64,000 nucleotides of DNA, taken from assembly GCF_024139115.2 (NCBI RefSeq), contig NC_085140.1, positions 234,176,371-234,240,370 of the forward strand, read 5' to 3'. The notes beneath the pieces are model-generated. The model saw nothing but the letters and a program-made list of their open reading frames with translations. It was not told the DNA's origin and did no database searches. The DNA comes from Armigeres subalbatus (lineage: Eukaryota; Arthropoda; Insecta; Diptera; Culicidae). The position numbers were made by a program, and so were the translations under genes. The first letter of the stretch is position 1; every line of letters begins with the position of its first letter. This document shows positions 32,726 to 44,144 of this stretch, piece by piece.

Positions 32726-34124
32726 ACATTTAGAGAATGATTTGAATTTAACATAAAAAGTAAGATTAGCAGATTTGGTGGTTTGAAGATGCTTTAACTA
32801 TCATTCAGTACTCCGAAGAATACAAGAACCTGAAATTTCATGTGGATTGCGGAAAGTTCTCCCGAGATGTTTTTCAATTTGCTGATACTTTTTGACTACA
32901 TACTTGACAAATTAACTTAGGGACCTTCCAGGGCCGTACTGGAAGTTTCTTTAAAATGCTGAAGGTTTTGTTTCCAGAGCCTACCCACTGCTGGGTCTAG
33001 GTGGGTCAATAAAATCCAACTCGCAAATGCGTCGGATGATGATTGGAATCGTTATAAAATCTGACGCTAGTTGTGTTAATAAAATAATACTCTGCGGTGA
33101 GATGGTCGATGGTCAGAACTGCTATCGAATCTAGTCGAATGAGGGAAAACCATATTTTGGAGTGGGTTGCTTGATGGCCGGAATTGCCGTTGTACTAAAG
33201 TCTTATGAGAAGAGTTCCACCATGTGCCACATTTGACAGATTTCCTGCTGGTTTGGTACGCGCATTTGTAACGGGTGACAACTAAAAATTGGAATGACTT
33301 CAATACTTTTCTATCAGAATAATAATGCTTTCACAAAAATATGACTTTATGTGAATGAATCCTTAGAATTGTCGCACACACACCTTCACTCCAACATTGC
33401 GCGCATTGTGCATTTTTTTCAAGCGAACAAAGATCATGGGCAAAGTACACAGTCAAACATTTTAAGCGTGAAAATGTTTCGAAAACTGCCATAGCATTTT
33501 TGGTCTACTGAGCTCCATTGTATACAAAGGCCAAAGACACGAAGCAAATCTTAAGCAGGATCAGAAGCAGCATTCCAAAAATCGAAGAGGCAGAGCCATC
33601 CAACGGTCATGTCATACAAGCAAGACTAAGCTGCGCCACACGGCGAACTACGGACTAAGTTTGAAGTTTAAGGACAACTCTTTGTATAACATAACATAAA
33701 TCAGATTGTACTGTACTTCTTTGTAGTTTTTTCCCGAGCCATTCGTTTCTTTCCAGTTTTTTAGTTAACACCTGTTATGGAACTGACAGATGATTCTGTT
33801 CATGAGATTTGGTCAATCGGTTTATTAAGGATGTAATCTATAATAGGAAATTGTTTTCTTTTAGTCGACATTCCATTTGATGTTCGTGTTCCGTTTCGGG
33901 TTGATCTTTTTTCATATTGCGGACCACCGAAATAAACCTATAACTCGCGTTTTTTTAATTGTAAAAAAAACATACATTATTATATTCTATATTCTATTCT
34001 TTAATGCATGTGATCATATCGTTCAAAGGTTCCCCCGATGTAATTCCATAGAAACATGTTCATATGTATGTAATATGCTGTGTGCCCATTTTCAATTACC
34101 GTCCTACCCCTTTTTATTCGTCTA
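32726..34124. other. Intergenic; no gene seen
   Basis: AT-rich, no domain-bearing frame, no clear repeat boundary. Confidence 0.35.
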
Positions 34125-34133
34125 CTAAGGAGG

Positions 34134-34424
34134 GGCCCTCCTTAGCCGTGCGGTAAGACGCGCGGCTACAAAGCAAGACCATGCTGAGGGTGGCTGGGTT
34201 CGATTCCCGGTGCCGGTCTAGGCAATTTTCGGATTGGAAATTGTCTCGACTTCCCTGGGCATAAAAGTATCATCGTGTTAGCCTCATGATATACGAATGC
34301 AGAAATGGTAACTTGGCTTAGAAACCTCGCAGTTAATAACTGTGGAAGTGCTTAATGAACACTAAGCTGCGAGGCGGCTCTGTCCCAGTGTGGGGATGTA
34401 ATGCCAAGAAGAAGAAGAAGAAGG
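34134..34424 (+). mobile_element. tRNA-derived SINE (Feilai-like), full length
   Basis: Head GGGCCCTCCTTAGCCGTGCG with B box GGTTCGATTCCCGG, a body, and a tail ATGCCAAGAAGAAGAAGAAG. The 10 bp before it (CTAAGGAGGG) is the complement of its own head, so the start is palindromic. No convincing target duplication. Confidence 0.85.
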
Positions 34425-34740
34425 TTAGAGAATATGTGTTCCAACATTGTTGAAATTGGTCAAGGTATTCTGATTTATATGAATTGTTAGTGACCCTCAC
34501 ACTCTCTTTATAATCGTTTCCTTAGGATAGAGATCACGTGCTTTAAATATGGTTGAAATTTTTCAAGGGGCCTGGAAATTACACTCAGTTGACAGATATC
34601 TAAAAAATAACACTCCTCTCTCATCCTCTCCACTTTCCAATGACTCTCCCATCCCCACTGCAATCGCCTCTCTAGGACAGAGAATATGTGCTCAAAATAT
34701 GATTGAAATCGGTCATGGTGTTCAGAAGTTACATTGAGAT
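34425..34740 (+). repeat. Degenerate tandem repeat, unit roughly 100-150 bp
   Basis: Blocks starting AGAATATGTGTTCCAACATT (about 34429), AGATCACGTGCTTTAAATAT (34531) and AGAATATGTGCTCAAAATAT (34680) each continue with GGTTGAAATT-GTCAAGG-like text. About two and a half diverged units. Confidence 0.55.
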
Positions 34741-36120
34741 GGTCAATAACTAAACAAATCCCTCCCACTTTTCCATTAACTAACAACACATGTTTGAATT
34801 ACTATCCAGCTTTTCACGCTCGGTAATGGCGGGTTAACGGTGTGCAAAAATCAGTCGTTCACTGTACTTTTTGGCAATTCTGGCGGTTGTTAAAATTTCG
34901 TTTCTACACGGAATCCCAAAAGTATCCAAAAGTGGGTTGTTTTCACTCAATACCGTAGTTTGGCCCTATAACCAATTTTTAATAAAATGATTATCCTCGC
35001 ACTTGGTAGTTTGCCTTTGTATTTGTAATTGCCTTCGATATATCGATATCGAAATTGAGAATATTGAATTTACTCAAAATTTGAATTATTGTAGGTACTG
35101 AGGTGGGTTTTATGCATCTCGCTTTATCTTTGACAACAATCATGAAAAGAAAACACTACCCAAATTTGAGTAAAAGTTTATACGATATTCTCATCTTTAA
35201 CTAATTTTTACGAAAACTTTGGGTTTAAATATCTGTCCGTCCGATGAAGGGACGAAAAAAATGGCCTTTTCACCTGTGAGCTTTCCTCCAGCAGCTTGTG
35301 TCAAAAGGTACAGTGATCGATTGATTTTTACACATCGATAAGCCGCCATAACCGAGTATGGAAAGCTGGATAAAACTTTCCATTCATTACCTGATTTAAA
35401 TTAGCTATACAAGAGCTGAATCCGGCACGCGTGATGGTATCCAAAAACTTCCGTTCCAGTTTTAAAAACTAACACGAAACCCATCCATTTCGCACTTCGA
35501 TCAAGGGTGCCGCCGACTCATCGACGGATGTTGTAGCACGTGCCGCCTCCGCATGCATGGGATGATGAACTCAATAAAATACTTAGATCCATTGTTGTGT
35601 TTTTTTGTTTTGTTCTTTTAGAGTCATACTTGTTTACTGCTGGAATTGCTCCCTTGCAAAGTGCAAATGACAAGCTGGGATGGATGGTGGCGCTCAACTT
35701 GCCATGCGACGTGTTTCCATCATAACACAGACAAACAGATATGATTGTGAACAGCATTATGCAGAGAATACATGATGCACAGAAAATCAAACTGAAAAAA
35801 ATAGCGAAATGCTTTACGCGACCAATGACAGTAGAGAAACAATGAGGAGGAAAAGGTGACCAATACGTTTAGCGAACCGCTTTAAGATCCGATGTCTTGA
35901 ATGTGGCCTCTTATTCACGACGTCACTGGTACGAATCTGGTCTGAGCGGATGTTTTTTGAAAGCGAATCTCTGAGTTTGATTCGCGATTCAACAGATTCT
36001 GATTCGCCAGAGTTCTGGTACAATAATAGTTGGGCACCAGATACTTTGGCGTAATCGATGCATTTATAACTTTTAATTAAAACTGTTAATTGAAGGAGAA
36101 TCTATCAATCCGTTTGAACG
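34741..36120. other. Intergenic; no gene recognised
   Basis: AT-rich. CCGATGAAGGGACG at about 35237 was considered as a ribozyme core and is incomplete. Confidence 0.35.
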
Positions 36121-37590
36121 ATTTCTTAACTTGACAATTACTCTGAAATTCCTCTGGGAATTTCATCGTGAATTCCTCTTGAAATTCGATAGGAAATTAC
36201 TGCTGGAGTTCCATAGGAAATTCCTTCAAGAAGTTTTTCGGAAGTTTCTGAAGGAAAAACTTCGGAAATTGCTTGAAAAGTTCCTCCAGAAATTCTATCG
36301 AAAGTTACTCACTAAATTATTTCGGAAATTACTCCATCGGGAATTTCTCCAGGAATTCTTTCGAAAGTTAAGGACAAGCACGACAGAGTCCAATGACGTC
36401 CAAGGCATCACCACACGATTTTCCTCGCATAAATTTAAATTTATAGGTGATTGGCACATCTGAAAATAATTTTTTGCGTGCATATGCTTCAAGTGAGTAA
36501 AGATAAAAACTGCTTTTTGTGGTTGACTGTCGTTCGCTTTTGGAGTTATGTGCCCCTTATTTTTCCTTGCTTCCAACCATTGATTCCCTGTGCAATTGCG
36601 ATTTACCAGAAATCACGGAGTAGCAACTACGAAATGCACGGACATTATGCTCATGCTCAAATGTACTAACTATGAATTTCCCTCAAGTATTGCCTCAAAA
36701 GTTATTTTGAAAATTATTTTAGGAATTTGTATGGAATATTCTCCAGGATTTCTAAAGGATTTCTTTCAGGAATTCCTTTGGAAACTCCTCCAAAAATTGA
36801 TTTGGAATCTTTCAGGGATTCCGTGGTATATTCCTCCCGAAATTTCTTCCAGAAATTCTTTCAGAATTTTTCCCCGAATTCCTTCGAAAATTCATCAAGG
36901 AATTTCATCGAAATTTCTCTTGGGAAACCATCAAAAATTCCTTGAAAAAATTCATCCAGGAGTTCCTTCAACAATTCTTATGGAACTTCCTTCACAGTTT
37001 ATTACACAGATATTTTCAAAGAAAAATGCCGGAGAAATTTCCAAAATAAATTCCGCAAATTTCAGGTATCGATAATAGCATCCCTGAAGCATTCATTGAA
37101 GAACTTTCGAAGGAATTGCTAAGTATATTCCCTATAAAACTTCTCGAAATTCTCCAAGAAAATTCAGAAGGTTGTCTAATTTGTAAAGGAATATCTGGAA
37201 GAATTTCTGTTGGAATTCTTGGAGGAAGTAATTACTGGAGAAACTCCGAAAGTAATTTCTGGATTGATTTCTCAAGGAATTCCTGAAGGTATTACTAAAA
37301 GAATAGTTTGAGGAATTTTTAAGGCAATTCATGAGGGAAGTTTGAAGGCAACATCTGGAGCAAGTTCCATAAGAATTTCTAGAGAAGTAACGATGGAAAT
37401 TAAAAAGGAAGTTCGAAACAGCTTATCAAGATTAATTCCTTAAAAACTCCTGTAGGAATATAAATAATCTGGACACATTTCTGATGAAATTTTTGATGAT
37501 ATTTCCGAATAAAAATAAAGGAATTGCTCAAGGAATTCTATTAGGCAATACTTAAGGAATCCCGCAGGTCGAAAGGACAAAAGGTCAAAA
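36121..37590. repeat. Decayed 12-mer array, second block, with a strand switch near 37070
   Basis: 36121-36380 and 36700-37050 read GAAATTCCTCTGGGAATTTC-like. 37090-37560 reads in the opposite sense (GGAAGAATTTCTGTTGGAAT). A unique-looking gap lies at 36390-36690. Ends with GGTCGAAAGGACAAAAGG phrases at 37568. Confidence 0.75.
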
Positions 37591-37599
37591 AGGCAGAAC

Positions 37600-37790
37600 G
37601 TCGAAAGTTTTATAAATTTTAAGATTACAATTTTTTTAAAGCAGATTTTAAGCGTCTAAGACGAGTTTAGTCCTCCATTTAATTCCACTAAGTTTTGTTA
37701 TCTTTGCAAATACGTATTTCGACCTAAACTGTGAGGTCGTCTTCAGTGTCTTGTACTTGATTCGACTTGAAGAAAACAATCGCAGCTTAC
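37600..37790 (-). repeat. Penelope-type terminal fragment with hammerhead-like core
   Basis: On the - strand: CTGAAGA (37746-37740), one extra C, stem GACCT/AGGTC with an 8-nt loop, then GAA, the palindrome ATACGTAT (37717-37710) and T. This order matches a minimal hammerhead (CUGANGA, stem II, GAA, short stem III, UH cleavage). An inner 2-bp stem I (CA/TG) is possible but the outer stem is weak. Assignment to a Penelope end is inference from the known presence of such ribozymes in those elements. Confidence 0.45.
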
Positions 37791-38221
37791 ACTATTTATA
37801 CTACGCTACGTACCTAATCTAATCTTATATGCCTACTTTATTTACAGACAACTAATTACCTTATTGCTTATATAGAAACTTGAAGAGCCAAGAGCTGCTG
37901 TTTCCCTGATCCTTAGATCTAAATTCGTAATGTAATCCATTATCGTTTTCTCTTTTCGCCTTTCCGCCATATGTTCCTTGAACCTTACATCTAATAATCA
38001 GATTTATAGTTAAATTTTTTTAGTTTTTTTTAGAATTTCAGAATTTAAAATTTTATATTTATATATTTTTGGATATTTCAAGATATTAAAATTTTCAGGA
38101 TTTATTTTTTTTAATTTTTGGACTTTTGGGTTTAAAATTTTAAAAAATACTAAAAAAATAAGATTATAAATGTTATTTACGTTTCTACAGTTTTTTTTAT
38201 TTAAGATTTTTTAAAAAATTG

Positions 38222-38372
38222 AATATCTTGACAAACATTTAAAAAGGGCGTAACAGCCAAAATTTATTCTTTCTGATTCTTCGTCCACATATAGAGCTTT
38301 ATATGTAGACGAATAATCAGAAAGAATAAATTTTGGCTGTTACGCCCTTTTCAAATGTTGGTCTAGATATAT
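38222..38372. mobile_element. Hairpin MITE, about 60-bp arms
   Basis: AAGGGCGTAACAGCCAAAAT and about 35 further bases are mirrored exactly on the right. The outer ends (ATATCTTGACAAACATTT and ATATCTAGACCAACATTT) match imperfectly. The loop is only about 8 nt. Confidence 0.8.
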
Positions 38373-38602
38373 AGATATCTAAAATCTAAGGAATTAGTAC
38401 ATCACGTAAAAGGGTGAGATGTAATTTATTAGAGGAATCGACAGTTTCATGAAATATCAAACGATTGTTTATTGGTGTATTTATAATTATCGGAACGATC
38501 TATATTTAGGAATTTTAGATTTTCAGGCTATAAGACTTTCAGATATGAAGACATTGAGATTTTAAGAATTCTGAATTTTTAGACTGTTTAGACTTCTAGA
38601 TT

Positions 38603-38902
38603 GGGGCCCTTCTTAGCCGTGCGGTGAGACGCGCGGCTACAAAGCATGACCATGCTGAGGGTGGCTGGGTTCGATTCCCGGTGCCGGTCTAGGCAATTTT
38701 CGGATTGGAAATTGTCTCGACTTCCCTGGGCATAAAAGTATCATTGTGTTAGCCTCGTGATATACGAATGCAAAAATGGTAACCTGGCTAAGAAACCTCG
38801 CAGTTAATAACTGTGGAAGTGCTTGATGAACACTAAGCTGCGAGGCGGCTCTGTCCCAGTGTGCGGATGTAATGCCAATAAGAAGAAGAAAAAGAAGAAG
38901 AA
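38603..38902 (+). mobile_element. tRNA-derived SINE (Feilai-like) with 12-bp target duplication
   Basis: Full-length copy with head GGGGCCCTTCTTAGCCGTGC, B box and a tail of AAG units. GACTTCTAGATT flanks both ends (38591-38602, 38903-38914). It is inserted in the AT-rich field. Confidence 0.9.
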
Positions 38903-39639
38903 GACTTCTAGATTATTAGATTTACCGGTATTTTTCTTTGCTTCTTGTATTTTTAAAAATTTTGGATTTTTTGATGTTATGATTTTTAAATTTCTTAAAT
39001 TTTAGATTTCTAGTTCCTTAAAATTTTAGATCTTTAGAATTCAATATTTTCAATTTTCAGAATTTGAAAATTTTAAACTTTCGCTATTTTTGATTTCTGG
39101 ATACCTTTTTCTTCTTTTTTTCAGATATTTAGATTTCAAGAATTTTAGATTTTAGGATACCAGGATTTTTTTAAATTTTAGGATTTCTAGATTTCTAAAA
39201 TTTTGGAATTTAAAATCTAAGACTTGTAGATTTTTAGAACTTTGGGATTTTCGGATTTTAAGACCTTTTAAATCTCCTGAATTCTGGATTTTTGTATTTG
39301 ACGGTTGATGGATTTCCAGTTTTTATATTTTTAGATTTCAAATATGGATTTTAAGATTTTTAAATAAAGATTTTTCAATAAGTTTATTTTAAGATTTCAT
39401 ATTTATGAATTTTTTGAGTTTTTACTTCTTAGAATTTTAAAATTTTAGATTTTTACATTTCTAGTTTTTTTTTGTATTTTAGATTTCAAGTTTTCTTAAA
39501 TTCAATATTTTGAATTTTTGATTATGAAGTTTTTTTAAATTTAAAATGTTTGAATTTTAGGTTTTGAGTTTTTTTAGATTTCTAGATATGTACCTGAATT
39601 TTAAAAATTTGGAAATTTAGATTTTTTGTTTTTTTTTTA

Positions 39640-40140
39640 TAAAAAAAAAACTACCTGCATACTTAGTTTAGCTACAGCGTCGATAAACATATGCCTGGCG
39701 TATTGTAGAGCTCCATAATCGTCGGTCTTGGGCAATGTTCCTCCAGTTTCGCCGAACGTTAAGGGTCCCCAGGTCCGATTCCACCGCGTGCAACCAGCGT
39801 GTCGTAGCCTTCCACGAAGTCGCCGGTTCCTATCTAGTTCTCTGTTGAATATTGTTTTCGCTATTTTTTCTTCTGACATTCGCACTAAGTGACCAGCCCA
39901 CTGAAGTCTGCCGTATTTTATACGATTAACAATATTTTCTTCTTTGCATACTTGACGCAGCTCATGATTCATGCGCCTGCACCAAACAATAAAAAGTATG
40001 CTTACAGGGAAGGGGGATTTGCTCCTCGATCGAGCGTCTGTTCTCCATGTTAGGAGCGGCGCACAACAGCGTCTGTTCCCCATGTTAGGGCGGCAGATCA
40101 TCGTCCGAGTGCCAGCGAGGGACTCTAAACTAAACTGTGC
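39640..40140 (-). pseudogene. RTE-like LINE C-terminal fragment
   Basis: On the - strand: CRRMNHELRQVCKEENIV, then KYGRLQWAGHLVRMSEEK and LDRNRRLRGR, the usual post-RT tail of RTE-type LINEs. A frame disturbance follows before the stop at 39637. An A-rich tail lies just beyond the end (39620-39650). RT and endonuclease are absent. Confidence 0.7.
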
Positions 40141-40498
40141 ACATCATGTTCTTCGTGTCAGCATCGAGACGGCAGCACCTTCAACGCGATGTAGGTAGCG
40201 CAACCCTGGTAAGGTAGTCTACCGAAAATTCTACAGTTACCAAGAAAGGCAAAAAAAGGTAAACTTAACTATGTGTATCAAAATTAAACATCTTTTCCGA
40301 AAAAAGTAAAAATCTGAATTCCTTCACAAGTCATATATCTAGAAAAAACTATGATTTTTAAATTTCCAGATTTGTAGAATTTTTGATTTTTAAATTTCTA
40401 GTTTTTAGTTTATATTTTCGGACTATAAGATTTTTAAATATAAAGACATTGAGATTTAAAGATTTATGAATTTTTAGACTTTTTAGATTTTAAGATTA

Positions 40499-40690
40499 GG
40501 GAGAATGACGACTTTGGCAGGTTTTGTTCTATTATTGGCAGGGTTTTTTTTTTATGACTGACTAGGCTCAAATTTGGCCTAAATATTCTTTGCATATCAA
40601 AGAATATTGTGGCCAAATTTCATAAAATTTGGTCGACAAAAACCCCCCTGCCAATAATAGAACAAACCCTGCCAAAGCCGTCTTTCCCCC
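40499..40690. mobile_element. TA-flanked MITE, 192 bp
   Basis: The left arm GGGAGAATGACGACTTTGGC and right arm (other strand GGGGGAAAGACGGCTTTGGC) pair over about 45 bp. TA on both sides (40497-40498, 40691-40692). An inner CAAATTTGG/CCAAATTT hairpin is also present. Confidence 0.8.
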
Positions 40691-41204
40691 TATATATTTC
40701 ACAATTTTTTATTTCTTTGCTTGGATTTTCAAAATTTTTCGGATTTTTATGATTTTTAAATTTTTAAAATTCAAGATTTTTAGTTCCTTGAAATTTTGGA
40801 TCTTTAGAATTTGATATTTTAAGTTTTTAGAATTTAGGATAGGGGTTAGCGGTGGGCCATAAAAAAAATGTAGACTTTTGTATTTTTGGTTCTTTGGATT
40901 TCTACAATTTTAAGATATTTAGATTAAAAAAATAGATTTTAGGATATTAAGATTTTTCTAATTTTAGGTCTTAAAATTTCTAGATTTTTGTAATTTTCAA
41001 ATCCCAGCTTTTTTAAGTTTTATAATTTTTTCAAGTTAGACTTCTAGATTTTTAGAATTTTGGAAATTTTGGATTTTAAGATTTTTAAATTTTTGAATCT
41101 CCTGATTTTCAGATTTTTGTATTTTAAGGTTTTTAGATTTTTAAAACCATAGATTTTTGATTTATAAATATATTTATTTTAAGATTTTTACGGAGTTACT
41201 GAAT

Positions 41205-41430
41205 TACAGAGATGTTTTTTGGCTTCCCAGTCTCTGTGCAAACTATTTATTATCCATTTACCGACGTTTCGATGTTATATTACAACTTCTCCAGGGATAT
41301 AGTAATGCAGCTATACATTTCTAAATCCCTGAAGAAGATGTAATATAACATCAAAACGTCGGTAAATGGCTAATAAGTAGTTGTTCAATTGCATAGAGAC
41401 TACAAGGCCGTAAAAAATCCTGTGATTAAG
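41205..41430. repeat. Imperfect inverted repeat carrying two opposed hammerhead-like motifs
   Basis: + strand motif 41316-41368: CATTT, loop, CC, CTGAAGA, A, stem GATGT/ACATC, AAA, palindrome ACGT, C, then GG and AAATG closing stem I. The - strand motif 41307-41255 has the same layout with CTGGAGA and intact GAAACGTC. Each arm has one core change: G12 to A on the + strand, A6 to G on the - strand. The arms extend outward to AGTCTCTGTGCAA and TTGCATAGAGACT. Probably two opposed ends of a Penelope-like element or a MITE built from them. Confidence 0.6.
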
Positions 41431-42519
41431 ATTTTTATATTTCTAATTCCGTAGAATTTTAAAATTTAAGATTTTTACATTTCTAGATTTTTTGTATTTT
41501 AGGTTTCAAGTTTTCTTCTACATTTTTGATTTCAAGGTTTTAAAATTTCACGACTTTTCGATTTTTAGGTTTTGAGATTTTTTAATTTTCAGATTTTTGG
41601 ATTTTTAGATATCTGAGTTTTACATTTTTTGGAAATTTAGATTTTTTGATTAAAAAAAAACTAAAAATCTAAAAATTTTAATATCTGAAATATCTAAAAA
41701 TCTATACATCTGAAAATCTAAAAAAACTAAAAGTAAAAAAAATAGATTTTTATATTGGGTCTCCAGTTAGCCTATCGAGCAAAGGCGGAGGAATGCCAAT
41801 CCGGCGAATTGTACTTGTAACCACTGACGGGAAACATCATTTGGATGTCATGGGACTAATTTGCTAATAGCTTTTTTCACAATTTGTTTACAATTATGTT
41901 TTTTTATATAAACATGTGGCCCTTAAGGGACCTTCTAACTTTGTATAATAGTTAATATCTCTAAATCTGATATTGGAGGCGTGATAGCCGAATTAGTGTC
42001 AAATGACATTAATGTCATGACATTTCCTGAAATTTTTTATCTTTCGCTATCGTGGCTCACACTTTGCATTTAGAACAAAAATCTGTTTGACAAAGTTCTA
42101 GGATCCTTTGAGCAATACATGTTAATCAAAAAATTCAAATTGTAAATGACTTCTGAAAAAAAGCTATTACTAAAATAGAAATAGGAATCCCATGACATTT
42201 TTTTTATATTTCCCATCACCGCTTGCCACACAAGACACATACTCATGCAATGGTGGGCATAGAAAAGCTTTCAATTTATAACCGAGGAAATTCTTGAAAA
42301 GCAGGTTGGAATGTAGAGCCATAGAAGAAGAAGATTTTTATATTGTTTAATTTTTAAATGTATAGATTTATAGAAATTTCTAATTTTTTTGATTTTTTTA
42401 AGGCTTCAAAATTTTTGCTTCTTAGATTTAGTTCTACACTACTCATTTTTTAGATTCTAAAGTTTTAGATGTTTAGTTCCTTAGAATTTAGAATTTTCTT
42501 ACGTCTTTAGTTTTAGACC

Positions 42520-42760
42520 TATCTATATAAATAAAACTCAATGTTTGTATGTATGTTCTAGCATAACTTCTGAACCCATAGACCAATTTCAACCAAATTT
42601 GGAACAGAAATTCTTTATCTTAAGGAAACAACGATAAGTGGGGGGGGGGGGAGTGGAATAATATTTAGAAAGGGGGAGAGTGGGGGGGGGGAACATTTTT
42701 TGTCTTTATTAGCGAGACTTTCAGCCCCCTAGGCTGGCTCGTCTCCTAGGGGAGGGAAAT
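42520..42760. repeat. Repeat scraps: ATAAAACTCAATGTTTGTATG block, G runs and a GAGACGAGCC block
   Basis: 42520-42620 (TATATAAATAAAACTCAATG... CATAACTTCTGAACCC) resembles the terminal text of Helitron- or RTE-associated repeats. 42640-42690 has three long G runs. 42714-42756 carries TTTCAGCCCCCTAGGCTGGC, the inverse of 23258-23285. Classes are uncertain. Confidence 0.4.
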
Positions 42761-42985
42761 TGTTTATTTATCGAACAACTCAGTGTAACTGATAAACCCC
42801 TGGGCCAATTTCTACCAGATAAAATGTATATCAGGCATAATGGACGTTAGGCATTATAAATTCCCGTGAGATTGTACAATTCCCCGAGAACTAATTGCCC
42901 GAGTTCCCCTAAAATAGCAAATCCTCGACAATAATATTTTCCCAAAACATGACTTTTCAATGAAAATTACGTTTTCCCGAATATT
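42761..42985. repeat. Degenerate phrase repeat (TTCCCGA/TTGCCCGAG)
   Basis: AATTCCCGTG, ATTCCCCGAG, TTGCCCGAGTTCCCC and TTTTCCCGAA recur here and again at 43155-43280, a loose short-period repeat. Confidence 0.45.
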
Positions 42986-43133
42986 GGCAGAAACCCAGTC
43001 AACATAAAATCGTATATGATGCAACATAAGATGCTAACGTGGAGGCGACATACGTACATATTTTATGGGAAAGTACCTCTATGGCCTCCATTTTAGCATC
43101 TTATCTGACATCATATATGATCTTATGTTGGCG
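42986..43133. mobile_element. Hairpin MITE with about 50-bp arms
   Basis: CAACATAAAATCGTATATGA and following bases are mirrored as TCATATATGATCTTATGTTG on the right. Both arms carry ATAAGATGCTAA and a GGAGGC block. No ORF, target site unclear. Confidence 0.75.
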
Positions 43134-43996
43134 GTGAAGCAATTGCCATAGCCATTGCCCGAAAAAAGCGATGATGGTGGGATTGATCCCTTGTTTTATA
43201 GTAAACATTTTCCCGAAATAAAGCAATGGTGGATGTGGTTCCTTTTTTAAAAGTAGGCGTTTGTTCCGAATAAGGCAAAAAATGTAAGTTTGATCCCTTC
43301 TTTAAAAATCGGTCAATGTTTTCAAAGACTCGCGCTCATAGGAGCGTAACTGTATAAAACGATTTCTCTTCGTCGATATTTTCTTTTTATTATTTTACCG
43401 ATTTGCGCTAGTTTGTCGATGATTTAATGGTTCGGTGTGATGAAGGATGATTGTATCTTGCACTAGAATCAATAATCACAGTTGTAGCTTTTGAAACAAT
43501 TGAGTTATAAACAAAATATAAAATTGGTTAAGAGAAATCAATCAACACAGTTTCGCCCCTATGAAACTAAGCGTGAGAAGTGAAGTTTGTCTGTCAAGTC
43601 AAATGATGAAGTAGCAGAGATCGAAGTGTGCCGTGCGCGCGAGCGGACGCGATTTTTTCCTACGCACAGTTTTGCCATCTTTTTTTTTCTTCTGATAACC
43701 GGCCGATTTTAAATAGGGTTTCTTACCCCATTCCCGGCCTAACATGCGTACGACTGCATTATTTAATTGATATTTATGACAAGGAGCAACTTTTCCTGAA
43801 TTTTGTGGGCCGTGTAATACTGCAATGGGGTTCACCTTTGTTGAAAAAATAGCTATTCTTGCTAAACATCGATTGAAAAAGCTTATGTTTGATTTAAATT
43901 AACAAGGTGCAGCACTCATTTCAGTCTCAGCGAATGGCTTTTCCGGCATACCCCAAGTCTCATCGGCATACGCAATATTTTACTCATTCTCTTAAC
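43134..43996. other. Intergenic; no gene recognised
   Basis: The text AAGTCAAATGATGAAGTAGC at 43596 recurs at 55748, so a dispersed repeat end is present. Open frames lack domains. Confidence 0.3.
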
Positions 43997-44136
43997 CAGT
44001 GGCGTAGCCAGAAAATTGGTCTGGGGGGGGGGGGGTTTCCGAACATTTTTTTTTCGAAAAAAAAAATATTTTTTCTAAAAATGTTGTCTCTTGGGGGGGG
44101 TTTATGTCAAAAACCACCCCTGTGGCTACGCCACTG
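43997..44136. mobile_element. hAT-type MITE, 140 bp, 8-bp target duplication
   Basis: TIRs CAGTGGCGTAGCCA and (other strand) CAGTGGCGTAGCCA are identical over 14 bp. CTCTTAAC/CTCTCAAC flank it (43989-43996, 44137-44144), 8 bp with one mismatch as expected for hAT. The interior has long G and A runs. Confidence 0.85.
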
Positions 44137-44144
44137 CTCTCAAC

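Larger units (their letters stand above)
37996..42480. repeat. AT-rich degenerate repeat field (TTTTAGATTTTTAGAATTT phrase)
   Basis: Hundreds of loosely repeated TTAGATTTTT / AGAATTTT words fill the gaps between the elements listed below. The period is not fixed (about 10-20 bp). No gene is visible in it. Confidence 0.75.

Noticed and set aside
35225..35262. Possible hammerhead core CCGATGAAGGGACGAAAA
   Set aside because: Core starts CCGA in place of CUGA, and stem II and stem I do not pair.
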